From positions 1 through 9,847 of the forward strand of contig JANXZI010000259.1 of the NCBI GenBank assembly GCA_025355595.1: DNA of 9,847 nt. Reading direction: 5' to 3'. The position numbers were made by a program, and so were the translations under genes. The notes under the pieces are model-generated. The model had not been told where the DNA came from, did no database searches, and saw only the letters and a program-made list of their open reading frames with translations. Numbering within the stretch: the stretch's first letter is position 1; every line of letters starts with the position of its first letter. This stretch comes from Spartobacteria bacterium. GTDB lineage: Bacteria > Verrucomicrobiota > Verrucomicrobiia > Chthoniobacterales > Chthoniobacteraceae. Positions 1-7,378 of the stretch are shown piece by piece.

Positions 1-194
1 AGTCCAAAGGCGGCCCCACTCCGCTGCACCTCGCCGCACAGGAAGGTTGCGCCGACGCGGTCAACCTGCTGTTGGCCAAAGGTGCCCAGGTGAACGCGCG
101 TGACGACATCAAACGCACTCCGCTCACCCGGGCCAAACAATGGCATCGCGACGCGATTGTGGTCCTGCTTCGGCAGAAAGGCGGCACAGAGTGA
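1..194 (+). CDS. Ankyrin-repeat protein, C-terminal fragment (5' end outside window)
   Basis: The reading frame is open from base 3 to a TGA at 192-194 and gives 63 residues. It contains a recognisable ankyrin unit: TPLHLAAQEG, then a second helix ADAVNLLLAKGA, then the VNARDD hairpin. A last, more degenerate repeat (TPLTRAKQWHRDAIVVLLRQKG) caps the protein, and it ends GGTE. Ankyrin repeats are protein-interaction scaffolds, and the partner cannot be told from this fragment. The catalytic or targeting part, if any, lies upstream of the window. No transmembrane segment is visible. No T-rich terminator follows the stop, and the next confident gene on this strand begins almost 390 bases later, so the two are probably separate units. 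The repeat identification is secure; the function is unknown. Confidence 0.85.
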   Translation, partial: SKGGPTPLHLAAQEGCADAVNLLLAKGAQVNARDDIKRTPLTRAKQWHRDAIVVLLRQKGGTE

Positions 195-580
195 CGTGAC
201 TGTTGCAGCAATCCGATGTTGAAGAAATACGGTGTTGTCTGTCATGCCTCCAAACGTCTGCCCCACTGGCGCTCTTTGGCGTCGAGGCTGAGGTTTAGGG
301 GGAGGAGGAAGACGAGCGTACCGATTTTACGGGCATAGCTTATGCGGTGCGGAGGGGTGTGTCGCCGGGTTCGTGGAGGGTGCGGTAGCGTTCGCGCAAG
401 AACCAGCCGTGAGCGACCATCACCTCGCGCACCGGGGTCCGCACCGGATTGGTGGAAAAATGCGTTCTGCGCGATTGTGGACGCACGGGTTGGGTGAAGT
501 GGCGTCCACCTGCAAAGATGTGCTGGAGAATTGCGCCGTGCCCCGCATTCTCACCGGCTCGCAGATTACGTCCCCACCTC
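195..580. other. Gene-poor spacer with possible decayed coding sequence
   Basis: These 386 bases separate the ankyrin gene from the propeller/cytochrome gene. I see no confident gene, tRNA-like cloverleaf, clear sigma-70 promoter or T-tract terminator here. The plus frame of the downstream gene is open back to 449, but residues before 581 look non-coding and precede a clean signal peptide, so I exclude them. On the minus strand, two adjacent frames look protein-like and are rich in G or C at third positions: one ends at a TAA at 340-342, the other at a TGA at 242-244. They may be one broken gene (see the separate entry). Confidence 0.5.
242..480 (-). pseudogene. Possible decayed gene remnant, unrecognised
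   Basis: Read on the minus strand, the frame running from about 480 down to the TAA at 340-342 gives a plausible protein tail, including NPVRTPVREVMVAHGWFLRE and ending in TPLRTA. A neighbouring frame then stays open to a TGA at 242-244 and includes IGTLVFLLPLNLSLDAKE. Both stretches use mostly C or G at codon position three, as the real genes of this window do. One explanation is the 3' part of a gene broken by a frameshift near 340. Neither piece has a start codon context or a family I recognise. In GC-rich DNA such frames also arise by chance, so this is a weak call. Confidence 0.18.
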
Positions 581-3409
581 ATGAATCGTCCTTTCTTTCC
601 CCGGCTCCCCCTGATCCTCGGCTCGCTCTCGTGCATCATCTTTGCGACGGCTGCGGCGGCGGAGTTCCCCGCGATTTTCAACACGGAGAAGACGCCGGGC
701 GGGCCGATGCCGGCGGAGGAGGCGGCGCGGACGATGGTGCTGCCGCCGGGATTCAAGTGCCAGGTCTTCGCCGCGGAGCCTGACGTGCAGCAGCCGATCG
801 CGATGGCTTGGGATGCGCGCGGGCGGCTGTGGGTCGCGGAGTGCTATACTTACGCGGAGAATCCGGGGCGCTGGAACACGAACCTGCGCGACCGCATCGT
901 GATCTTCGAGGACACGAAGAACACGGGGCATTTCGACAAGCGCACGGTCTTCTGGGACGAAGGCGTGCGGCTCACGAGCATCGAGCTCGGCCATGGCGGG
1001 GTGTATGCGCTCTGCGCGCCGAACCTCCTTTTCCTCCCGGACAAAAATGGTGACGACGTGCCGGACGGGCCGCCAGAGGTGCTGCTCGACGGATTCAATT
1101 TCAAGACTATCGGCCACAATATCGTGAACGGCTTGCGCTGGGGGCCGGATGGCTGGCTCTACGGACGCCACGGCATCACGGACACCTCGTCCATCGGCGC
1201 GCCCGGCACTGCGGAAAAGGATCGCACGCGGATGAACTGCGGCATTTTCCGATACCATCCCATCACGAGGAAATTCGAGGTCGTGCTGAATGGCGGCACG
1301 AACTCGTGGGGCCACGACTGGGACGCGAATGGCGAAATGTTTTGGATCAACACGGTCATCGGGCATCTCTGGCATGGCATCCCCGGCGCGTACTACGACC
1401 GGATGTTTGGCACGCACCTGAACCCGCATGTGTACGAGACGATCCCGCAGACTGCGGATCACTATCACTTTGATCACGGCAACGAAAAATGGGCCGACGT
1501 GAAGAAGGGCGTGAGCAGCAAGACGGACGAACTCGGCGGGGGCCATGCGCAGGTGGGCTGCGTGATTTACAACGGCGGCTCGTGGCCGAAGGAATACGCA
1601 GGGAAGCTCTTCACGTGCAATCTGCACGGGAACCGGATCAACATGGACATCCTCGAGCGCGAAGGCTGCGGCTACGTGGCGAGGCACGGCGCGGATTTCA
1701 TGAAGTCGAAGGACCAATGGTTTCGCGGGATCGATCTCAGCACGGGGCCGGATGGCAGCGTATTCGTCCTCGACTGGAGCGACGCGGGCGAGTGCCACGA
1801 CAGCGACGGCGTGCATCGAACGAGCGGGCGCATTTACAAAATCTCGTACGGCGAAAAGCAGCCGGCGCGGACGTTTGATCTTTCCAAGATGGGTGGTGTG
1901 TCGCTGGGGGAAGAAGCCTCGGACGCATGGCACAATGGAAACAACTGGTGGCCGCGCATGGTCGCCCGTGTCCACGCTGATCGGGGTGTCCTGCCGGCGG
2001 AACCGGCGGGGCCAGTGCTCGCCGATGCGAACAGCAGTGACGGCCTCACGCGCCTGCACGCGGCGAGCGCCATGCAGCGGCTCCCGCTCGCGGATCGCTT
2101 CGCCTTCGCCACCGCGCTGGCCGCGCACGCGGAGGATGCGAATGACCGGCAGCAGCCGCTGATGATTTGGTATGGCATCGAGCCCGCGGTCACGGCGCAT
2201 CCGGAGAAGGCCATCGCGCTTGTGCTGTCCTCAAAGATTCCCACGGTGCGCCGGCTCGTGACGCGACGGCTCACCGAGGAAATCGAAAAGACACCCGGCC
2301 CCGTGGACGCGCTGCTCGCCGCGGCATTGAAGGATGGAAGTTTGAGCACGCGCGCGGACATCGTGCGCGGGATGAGCGAGGCGTTGAAAGGCTTCCGCCA
2401 AGTCGCGAAGCCGAGGCATTGGGAGGAGTTCGCGAAAGCGGCCGGCACGACGCAGGCCGACCTCGTGCGCAACGTGTCTCTGGTCTTCGGCAGCGGACGC
2501 GCCGTCGAGGAAATCATCGCGCTCATCAATGACGCCGGAGGCGACGCGAACGCACGCCGTAGCGCGTTCGATTCGCTGCTGCGCAATCCGAAGCCCGAGC
2601 ATTTCGCCATCGCGCGCGGCATGATCAACGACAAGGTGCTCGGCACCGCCGCACGCCTCGGCCTCGCGAAGTTCGCCGATGCCGACGTGCCGAAAACGCT
2701 CCTGAACAATTGGCCGGATCGCAGCCAGGAATGGCGCGCGGCAAATGTCACGACCCTCGCGTCGCGCGTCGCATGGGCCAAGGCGCTGCTTGATTTTGCC
2801 GCGAAGAATCCGGCGGCGCGCAATGACATCACGCCATTCCAAGCCCGGCAGATTCGCCATCTCGGCGCCGCGGACGTGAACCGGCAACTCACCGCCGTCT
2901 GGGGCGAACTGCGCGACACGCCCGAGGCGAAGAAGCAGGAACTCGCGAAGTGGCGCGCGCTGCTCACCGCGGACACGCTCGCCAAGGCCGACGCCGCGAA
3001 GGGCCGGATGCTCTTCACCAACGTGTGCGCCGCGTGCCACAAGATGTACGGCGAAGGCGCCGCCATCGCCCCGGAACTCACCGGCAGCGACCGTCACAAC
3101 CTCAACTATCTCCTCGAAAATATCGTGGACCCGAACGCCGTGGTCCCCGCCGACTACCGCATGACCATCGTGAAGCTGAAGGACGGCCGCACACTCACCG
3201 GCGTGATTCCCGAGCAGAACGAAAAGGTCATCACCGTGCAGACGCCCACCGAGCGCGTCGCCATCCAGCGCACCGACGTTGCCGAATTGCAGCAACTCGC
3301 CCAGAGCTTCATGCCCGAGGGCATGCTGGCCGCGCTCGGCGAGGAAAACGTGAAGCACCTCATCGCCTATTTGATGAGCAACAGCCAGGTGCCCGCGTCG
3401 GGTCAGTGA
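581..3409 (+). CDS. PVC-type membrane-bound dehydrogenase-like beta-propeller with C-terminal c-type heme domain
   Basis: The protein has 942 residues. I chose the ATG at 581 because it opens a signal peptide (basic MNRPFFPR, hydrophobic core, AAAA before Glu28); the frame runs further upstream without sense. From about residue 52 to 424 it resembles the Pirellula/Verrucomicrobium membrane-bound-dehydrogenase N-terminal domain, a sugar-dehydrogenase-like propeller, with landmarks WVAECYTYAENPGRW, GLRWGPDGWLYGRHG and DLSTGPDGSVFVLDWSDAGE. Residues of roughly 430-800 are Ala/Leu-rich and probably form HEAT-like helices. From about 806 comes a PVC-type heme domain, with Cys816-Ala-Ala-Cys819-His820 for covalent heme attachment and SFMPEG at 909-914, whose Met911 is a candidate distal ligand. 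The likely role is periplasmic oxidation of a sugar or similar compound with electrons passed to heme; the substrate is unknown. No dehydrogenase partner or cytochrome maturation gene lies nearby. Domain assignment is strong; enzymatic activity is inferred. Confidence 0.92.
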   Translation: MNRPFFPRLPLILGSLSCIIFATAAAAEFPAIFNTEKTPGGPMPAEEAARTMVLPPGFKCQVFAAEPDVQQPIAMAWDARGRLWVAECYTYAENPGRWNTNLRDRIVIFEDTKNTGHFDKRTVFWDEGVRLTSIELGHGGVYALCAPNLLFLPDKNGDDVPDGPPEVLLDGFNFKTIGHNIVNGLRWGPDGWLYGRHGITDTSSIGAPGTAEKDRTRMNCGIFRYHPITRKFEVVLNGGTNSWGHDWDANGEMFWINTVIGHLWHGIPGAYYDRMFGTHLNPHVYETIPQTADHYHFDHGNEKWADVKKGVSSKTDELGGGHAQVGCVIYNGGSWPKEYAGKLFTCNLHGNRINMDILEREGCGYVARHGADFMKSKDQWFRGIDLSTGPDGSVFVLDWSDAGECHDSDGVHRTSGRIYKISYGEKQPARTFDLSKMGGVSLGEEASDAWHNGNNWWPRMVARVHADRGVLPAEPAGPVLADANSSDGLTRLHAASAMQRLPLADRFAFATALAAHAEDANDRQQPLMIWYGIEPAVTAHPEKAIALVLSSKIPTVRRLVTRRLTEEIEKTPGPVDALLAAALKDGSLSTRADIVRGMSEALKGFRQVAKPRHWEEFAKAAGTTQADLVRNVSLVFGSGRAVEEIIALINDAGGDANARRSAFDSLLRNPKPEHFAIARGMINDKVLGTAARLGLAKFADADVPKTLLNNWPDRSQEWRAANVTTLASRVAWAKALLDFAAKNPAARNDITPFQARQIRHLGAADVNRQLTAVWGELRDTPEAKKQELAKWRALLTADTLAKADAAKGRMLFTNVCAACHKMYGEGAAIAPELTGSDRHNLNYLLENIVDPNAVVPADYRMTIVKLKDGRTLTGVIPEQNEKVITVQTPTERVAIQRTDVAELQQLAQSFMPEGMLAALGEENVKHLIAYLMSNSQVPASGQ

Positions 3410-4107
3410 TCTTTCGCATTCGACGGAGTTCCGTCCGGTGGCGGTGCTCCGTCGCCTCCGACGATCTCTTTGCGAATGGCGTTCGCGCTCCGGTCAAATT
3501 TCTCCAGCAGCCCCGCGATGCGATCCCTTTCCGTGATGAGACCGATGATGAGATATTGCGTCACCGCGAGGCCGTAGAAAACCCAGCCGACGACAAATTC
3601 CCGCGTGCCCGCCGCCGCGCCGAAGATGACGGTCATGATCACGAAGACGGGGGACGAGCGCCTGAGGTGCAAGATCCAGAAGCCGCGGATGAATTTGCGC
3701 CGCCGCCGCCAGATTTCCTTCAGCCCGCTGCGGCTCGTCCATTTCGCCTTGGGCGGGCCCGGATGGACGATGCCGAAGATGTCCTGATCCGGCATGCTCT
3801 CGATGACGCCGACGGCGAGCAGAAGCCGCAGCAGCATCGTGAGCCACGGGTCTTCGCTCTTGTGCCACGGCAGCCAGCCGAAGAGGAAATCCTCGAGGTT
3901 GGCCGTCGCCGCGAGGAGAATCACTGCGCCGCGGAACCACTGCTCCAGGTCGCGCTCCATTTCCTTCGAGAGCTTTTTTGTGCGCCAGAATTTCCGCAGC
4001 AGAAATCGGAACGCCGGGATGGCGAGCGCCCCGGTCAGGATCCGGAAGAGCGGACGAAGGACGGGCTTGAAGACGAGATTGCGAAAGATGCCGGAAAAAA
4101 TAGGCAC
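3403..4107 (-). CDS. Uncharacterised multi-pass membrane protein (234 aa)
   Basis: The gene starts at a GTG at 4107 and ends in a TGA at 3405-3403. I do not recognise the family. Hydrophobic stretches near residues 59-77, 86-103, 153-167 and 170-191 suggest about four membrane segments. They are separated by a strongly basic loop (EIWRRRRKFIRGFW, about 131-144), which probably faces the cytoplasm. The N-terminal 45 residues are basic and partly amphipathic. The tail after about 192 is charged (ITERDRIAGLLEKFDRSANA) and could form a short coiled coil, followed by a Gly/Pro-rich end. No Shine-Dalgarno is visible before the GTG, and the next in-frame Met (residue 50) would remove the N-terminal domain, so the start is moderately sure. 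Its stop overlaps that of the convergent cytochrome gene by 7 bp, leaving no space for a terminator between them. Confidence 0.75.
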   Translation of the reverse strand: MPIFSGIFRNLVFKPVLRPLFRILTGALAIPAFRFLLRKFWRTKKLSKEMERDLEQWFRGAVILLAATANLEDFLFGWLPWHKSEDPWLTMLLRLLLAVGVIESMPDQDIFGIVHPGPPKAKWTSRSGLKEIWRRRRKFIRGFWILHLRRSSPVFVIMTVIFGAAAGTREFVVGWVFYGLAVTQYLIIGLITERDRIAGLLEKFDRSANAIRKEIVGGDGAPPPDGTPSNAKDH

Positions 4108-4522
4108 GAGAGAGGCATCTTATCGCGGAGCCCGCGCAGATGAAGGGGAAACGCAAACGGGACCATCGCATGAAATGACGCCTCGCTCGGCGGCGAAAAA
4201 TGTCGGCGCATGGAGAAACTCAACGCCCAACGCCCGACACCCAACGCCCAACTTCCAAAGCAGGCAGCGCTTCGCGTTCGGATTCTTCCCTTGGGCATCG
4301 GGCGGTGGGCGTCGGGCGTTGAAATGCTTCCCGCGCGGACTGCTGCGCGCGAACCCGTTTTTTTCCGTGGCGAAAAGGCCATGCATTTTTGTGTCCCACG
4401 TCACGGGGAGCACGCTATTCAGCAGGTAGAACGCGTCGCCGAGCGGCAATCCTACATGTGGACGACTGCTGCGCCGCAACGCGCTTCACAACATCGCGAT
4501 TACAAACCTCCTCACACCCAAT
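4108..4522. other. Gene-free spacer carrying the inverted heptamer arrays
   Basis: These 415 bases lie between the divergently transcribed membrane-protein gene (minus) and the small exported-protein gene (plus), so both promoters should be here. I could not pick out a convincing -35/-10 pair for either. Short open frames cross the region on both strands, but they run through the repeat arrays and have no start context or recognisable product. The clearest structure is the pair of facing 7-bp repeat arrays at 4221-4248 and 4292-4320. A run of seven T at 4358-4364 follows a short GC stem, but it has no obvious transcript to terminate. Confidence 0.55.
4221..4320. repeat. Facing arrays of degenerate 7-bp repeats (CAACGCC type)
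   Basis: The left array (4221-4248) is four tandem heptamers, CAACGCC, CAACGCC, CGACACC and CAACGCC, followed by a partial fifth. The right array, read on the minus strand from 4320 downward, is CAACGCC, CGACGCC, CACCGCC and CGATGCC. The arrays are therefore both tandem within themselves and inverted to each other, matching at about 22 of 28 positions. A spacer of roughly 44 bases separates them. An RNA or single strand could fold into a long imperfect stem, although A-C mismatches would weaken it. It does not encode a convincing peptide. The layout resembles REP-like or MITE-like dispersed repeats; only one copy is visible, so dispersal in the genome is inferred. Confidence 0.75.
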
Positions 4523-4882
4523 ATGAAAACATCCATTAAATCCCTCCTCATCGCCGTTTCCACGATCGCACTTTGCGGCACCGCCAGTGCCCGCCCGTTC
4601 GTCGCCCGCGCCGCTGCGCATACCGCGCAGCCCGAGATGAGCGAAGCCATCGTGCAACTCGAGGAGGCAAAGCACGCGAAGCATCCGATCTTGCACCTCG
4701 AAAAGGCGAAGCATGACCTCGAGGACGCGAAGCACAACAAACACGGCGAGCGCGTCGAGGCTATTCACCAAGTGAACGAGGCCATCGCAGCCGCGCACAA
4801 GCACGAGCACAAGGTGATGGAAAAGCACATTGATGCCGCCATCCGCGACGTGCGCGAAGGCAAGCACGCCGCCCGCAAGTAG
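4523..4882 (+). CDS. Small exported His/Lys/Glu/Ala-rich helical protein
   Basis: The protein has 119 residues. Residues 1-23 form a typical signal peptide (MKTSIK, hydrophobic core, cleavage after TASA). The mature part is highly charged, contains 13 histidines and should be almost entirely alpha-helical. Between residues 47 and 74 it repeats a short pattern, EEAKHAKH, LEKAKH, LEDAKHNKH, with seven-residue spacing between His51 and His58 and between His64 and His71. A second helix, about 78-112 (EAIHQVNEAIAAAHKHEHK), follows the break HGER. The pattern suggests a two-helix hairpin in the periplasm or cell envelope. Histidine clusters could bind metal, heme or polyanions, but no classical site is visible. 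No Shine-Dalgarno precedes the ATG. I do not know a named family; the gene is real on grounds of signal peptide and composition. Confidence 0.8.
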   Translation: MKTSIKSLLIAVSTIALCGTASARPFVARAAAHTAQPEMSEAIVQLEEAKHAKHPILHLEKAKHDLEDAKHNKHGERVEAIHQVNEAIAAAHKHEHKVMEKHIDAAIRDVREGKHAARK

Positions 4883-4895
4883 CGTGCATTTCTCA

Positions 4896-4914
4896 CCGGC
4901 CGCAAAGCGGCGGG
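4896..4914 (+). other. Short GC stem-loop just after the small exported-protein gene
   Basis: GCCGC at 4899-4903 pairs with GCGGC at 4907-4911 around an AAA loop. Two more C-G pairs follow beyond one G-G mismatch. It starts 14 bases after the stop codon, the right place for a terminator, but the bases that follow are A-rich rather than T-rich, so an intrinsic terminator in the plus direction is unlikely. It could instead act as a 3' transcript-stabilising hairpin. The rest of the 220-base convergent gap (4883-5102) holds nothing I recognise. Confidence 0.3.
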
Positions 4915-5102
4915 AAAAAGTAGTCCAAGGCATTTAGCCCGAGATTCGCGTGTGCGCGGTCGGAGCCTGCCGCGCAGAAACCATCACCGTCACGGCTTCC
5001 AAATCTTGCAGAGGAATCGCCTCGCGCTCCCGCGGTGTGACAAGGGGACGATATTGCCGCAGCGAATGAACAGGCGGCGCCCCCCAAAAGCGGAGGACAG
5101 AA

Positions 5103-6650
5103 TTAGTTCAGAGCTGCGTAGATCGCCACAGCGAGTAGCACGAATGCCACCACGAAAGAATGCCGGCCCGTGAGCATCATCTCCGTGTCCACTTCCAGTC
5201 CGGAAGCGGTCGGCTTTTTCGGGTCGTAGTGAACCTCCACTTCCGTGCCCTCGGGCCAGCGCGCCACTTCCGCTTCCGCGCTGGATTGCGAGCCGCCGGA
5301 TTCGCCAGCGGTGTTGTGATACTCCTGCCCGTCCACCATGTAGCGAAACTCGATCACGGCTTTGTAAGATGTCCTCTGCGATTTGCTGTCGCCCGCGCTG
5401 GAGACATACGATTCCACGGTGCTGGAAACGATGATGCCCTTCGTCGGCAGCCACGGGAACGCCTTGCGCTGATGCCGCCGATTCCAGATGCCCGACGCGA
5501 GGCAGAACAGCCCCGCGAGTCCCGCACCGATCACGATGAACGGATGGTGCAGCTTCGGAAATACCGTCGTGAACACCTTGCCGAGGTGCGTGATGATGTT
5601 CCGGCTATTCCAAAACGACCAGACCACCGCCACATACACGAGCACCACGACCGCGGTGCCGGTCCAGATGCAGCCGAGGCTTGCGGGCGGATCGCGTTCG
5701 AGCACGCAGTCCTCCGGGTTTGCCGGATCGTAGAAGACGGCCGCATTCGCGCCGACCGGGTAGCGTTTCATCGTCCCGTCCACATTGTCCGCGGGCGCGT
5801 CGCCGACGCTGATGCGGTCGCCGTGGATCGTCTTTTCTCCCACGGCAAAATCATACTCCACCGCCGCCTTGTTCTTCAACGTCGTCGTGCCGCCTTGGAA
5901 GCGATGGCGCTGAATCTCGACTTTCGACTTCGTGATCCGCGCGCGTCCTTCCACCCACGTCTTCGCCTTGCGCACGCGCAGCGTCATGCGGGTCACCAGT
6001 GCGATGATGATGATGGGGAACGCTGCGAGGAAAATCGGCACGATGATCGCGCCGCCCTCGTGCTCGCCGGTGAGCAGCAATGTCCCGACGCTGGCGAGAA
6101 TCCCGAGGATCGCCACTTTCGGCAGCGGGAGGCGGCGCCACTGCTTCACGATCAGCACCAACCCGCCGAGCAGGAAGGCCACGGAGACCCCGTTGCACAC
6201 GCGCTTGATCGTCGCCATCGCCGCATTCGGCATCGGCTTCGCGTAGGGCGCGTTGCCGTGGTCGAAAAGTTCCCCCGGCCCCTCGTTCGCAAACGCCGCC
6301 CTCATCGCATTCACCATCGCCTCGCGTCCGGCGAGCGTCTCGGCCTTCGTCGCCGCCCGCACCGTCAGCACGGCATCGCGCGTCTGCTGCTTCGGGTTCG
6401 GCTCTGTCACCAGTTCCGCATTCACGCGCTGCGTGCGCTTCGCCTCGGCAAATGCGCGCAGGACTCGCGTGTCATCGCGCTCTTCCATCGTCCGCAGCGT
6501 CGTCACCGTCGTCATCTCCGTGGCCGCGAATGAAGCGATGAAATCCTGCGTCTCCCACGGGATGAGTGCCAGCAGCACCGCGAGCACCGCGATGAATGAC
6601 ATCAGCCCCACCGAGGCGACCATCTCGGGAGTGGGCTCTTCCTTTTTCAT
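5103..6650 (-). CDS. Membrane protein with two DUF3592-like domains
   Basis: I start this gene at the ATG at 6650 (MKKEEPTPEM), giving 515 residues; a TTG at 6686 is possible but adds an unremarkable stretch. Predicted membrane segments lie near residues 12-30, 151-168, 178-194, 201-219, 325-346, 370-388 and 497-513. Residues 31-150 are a soluble region rich in charged helices, probably outside the membrane. Two similar soluble beta domains follow: about 230-318, with YPVGANAAVFYDP, and about 400-490, with WPEGTEVEVHYDPKKP. The shared Gly-x(2-3)-Val-x-Tyr-Asp-Pro pattern and the flanking membrane helices match DUF3592, a family of unknown function, and point to an internal duplication. The gene lies 51 bases after the TPR gene on the same strand, so co-transcription is likely. 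The domain call is fairly firm; the role is unknown. Confidence 0.85.
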   Translation of the reverse strand: MKKEEPTPEMVASVGLMSFIAVLAVLLALIPWETQDFIASFAATEMTTVTTLRTMEERDDTRVLRAFAEAKRTQRVNAELVTEPNPKQQTRDAVLTVRAATKAETLAGREAMVNAMRAAFANEGPGELFDHGNAPYAKPMPNAAMATIKRVCNGVSVAFLLGGLVLIVKQWRRLPLPKVAILGILASVGTLLLTGEHEGGAIIVPIFLAAFPIIIIALVTRMTLRVRKAKTWVEGRARITKSKVEIQRHRFQGGTTTLKNKAAVEYDFAVGEKTIHGDRISVGDAPADNVDGTMKRYPVGANAAVFYDPANPEDCVLERDPPASLGCIWTGTAVVVLVYVAVVWSFWNSRNIITHLGKVFTTVFPKLHHPFIVIGAGLAGLFCLASGIWNRRHQRKAFPWLPTKGIIVSSTVESYVSSAGDSKSQRTSYKAVIEFRYMVDGQEYHNTAGESGGSQSSAEAEVARWPEGTEVEVHYDPKKPTASGLEVDTEMMLTGRHSFVVAFVLLAVAIYAALN

Positions 6651-6701
6651 GACCGTGAAAATCTCAGGAGCACCGAGGCCCGGCAATTCAAACCGTCTGC
6701 A

Positions 6702-7244
6702 TCACGGCTTCCAAGCCTTGCTCCACAGCACGTAAATCTCGTGGATGGCGCGGCGCTCCAGCGGCGTCCATTCGGCGGTGCGCTCGGCGAGCGTCTTGTA
6801 TTCGCCGAAGCGCGGGTCGCGCTCCACCGCGAGCTGGTAGTTTTCCAGCGCCTTCGTCGTCTTCCCGGTGCCCCAGTAGCCGAGCACGAGCGAATAGTAA
6901 TCATAGTGCGACTTGAAGCCGCTCATCTTCACCGCCACCTCAAATTCGCGCACCGCCTCGGCGTAATCACCCAGGTTGAAATAGGCCCAGCCCGCGCGGT
7001 TGTGCATCGGCCCGGTGTCCTTGATCATCACTGATTTCTTGATGTCCGCGCGCGCCTCGTCCTTCCGTCCGAGCAGCGCCAGCGTGTAGCCGCGGTTCGC
7101 GTAAGCCTGCGCGTCCTCGGCGTTGGCCTTGATTTGGCTGTTCAGGTTTTCCAGCTTGGGAGTGGTTTCGACCGCCCCCGGCTCCGCCCGGACGGCCAAC
7201 GCGATCAGACCAAGGCACAGCGCAAAAAGACGGGAGGGGTTCAT
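6702..7244 (-). CDS. Exported TPR-repeat protein
   Basis: The protein has 180 residues from the ATG at 7244. I prefer this start because it opens a signal peptide (MNPSRLFALCLGLIALAVRA, cleavage before Glu21), whereas the frame upstream to 7463 looks non-coding and crosses the divergent promoter region. Three tetratricopeptide units are visible: about 45-76 (AYANRGYTLALLGRKDEA), 79-110 (NRAGWAYFNLGDYAEAVREF) and 113-145 (LGYWGTGKTTKALENYQLAV). Each has the small-residue and aromatic spacing of TPR helices A and B. A C-terminal helix (EWTPLERRAIHEIYVLWSKA) follows. TPR domains bind partner proteins; here that would be in the periplasm, and the downstream DUF3592 membrane protein is a natural candidate. 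A degenerate copy of residues 52-83 lies at 8768-8860. Confidence 0.88.
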   Translation of the reverse strand: MNPSRLFALCLGLIALAVRAEPGAVETTPKLENLNSQIKANAEDAQAYANRGYTLALLGRKDEARADIKKSVMIKDTGPMHNRAGWAYFNLGDYAEAVREFEVAVKMSGFKSHYDYYSLVLGYWGTGKTTKALENYQLAVERDPRFGEYKTLAERTAEWTPLERRAIHEIYVLWSKAWKP

Positions 7245-7378
7245 GGCAGAACTCTGCGCCGCAACCCCGCGCTGACGAGCGGAATTTTCCCCGCGCGATT
7301 GCGCGCTGCGCCGTGGCCCTTCCGCCGGATTCGGGAAATTCTGGTGAAGCGACTCCGGATCTGTGATCAGTGATCCGT
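7245..7378. promoter_or_regulatory. Divergent promoter region
   Basis: This 134-base gap separates the starts of the TPR gene (minus) and the beta-helix gene (plus), so it must drive both. No strong sigma-70 boxes stand out on either strand, and neither start codon has a clear Shine-Dalgarno. The only conspicuous element is the palindrome at 7356-7377. Confidence 0.5.
7356..7377. promoter_or_regulatory. Imperfect 22-bp palindrome touching a start codon
   Basis: CGGATC at 7356-7361 and GATCCG at 7372-7377 are perfect inverted arms, and the exact centre is the palindrome TGATCA (7364-7369). Only the two-base steps in between (TG and GT) break symmetry, so 18 of 22 positions are symmetric. The element ends one base before the ATG at 7379. 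It could be an operator for a dimeric repressor or a hairpin hiding the ribosome-binding region. It also contains GTGATC twice, seven bases apart, which may be the simpler explanation of part of the symmetry. Confidence 0.4.

Noticed and set aside
566..2200. Long minus-strand open frame opposite the propeller gene
   Set aside because: It is antisense to a gene with clear domains and a signal peptide. Its Arg/His/Val-rich translation is typical of a shadow frame in GC-rich DNA.
1834..3358. Two more long minus-strand frames over the 3' half of the cytochrome gene
   Set aside because: They overlap each other and the heme domain, have no recognisable motif, and read as antisense shadows.
4332..4364. 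CGCGCG stem followed by seven T, terminator-like
   Set aside because: Six bases separate the stem from the T run, and no plus-strand gene ends nearby, so there is no transcript it would terminate.
5160..6533. 457-codon plus-strand frame opposite the DUF3592 gene
   Set aside because: Its translation is dominated by Arg, His and Ala with no domain, while the minus strand shows membrane segments and duplicated domains.
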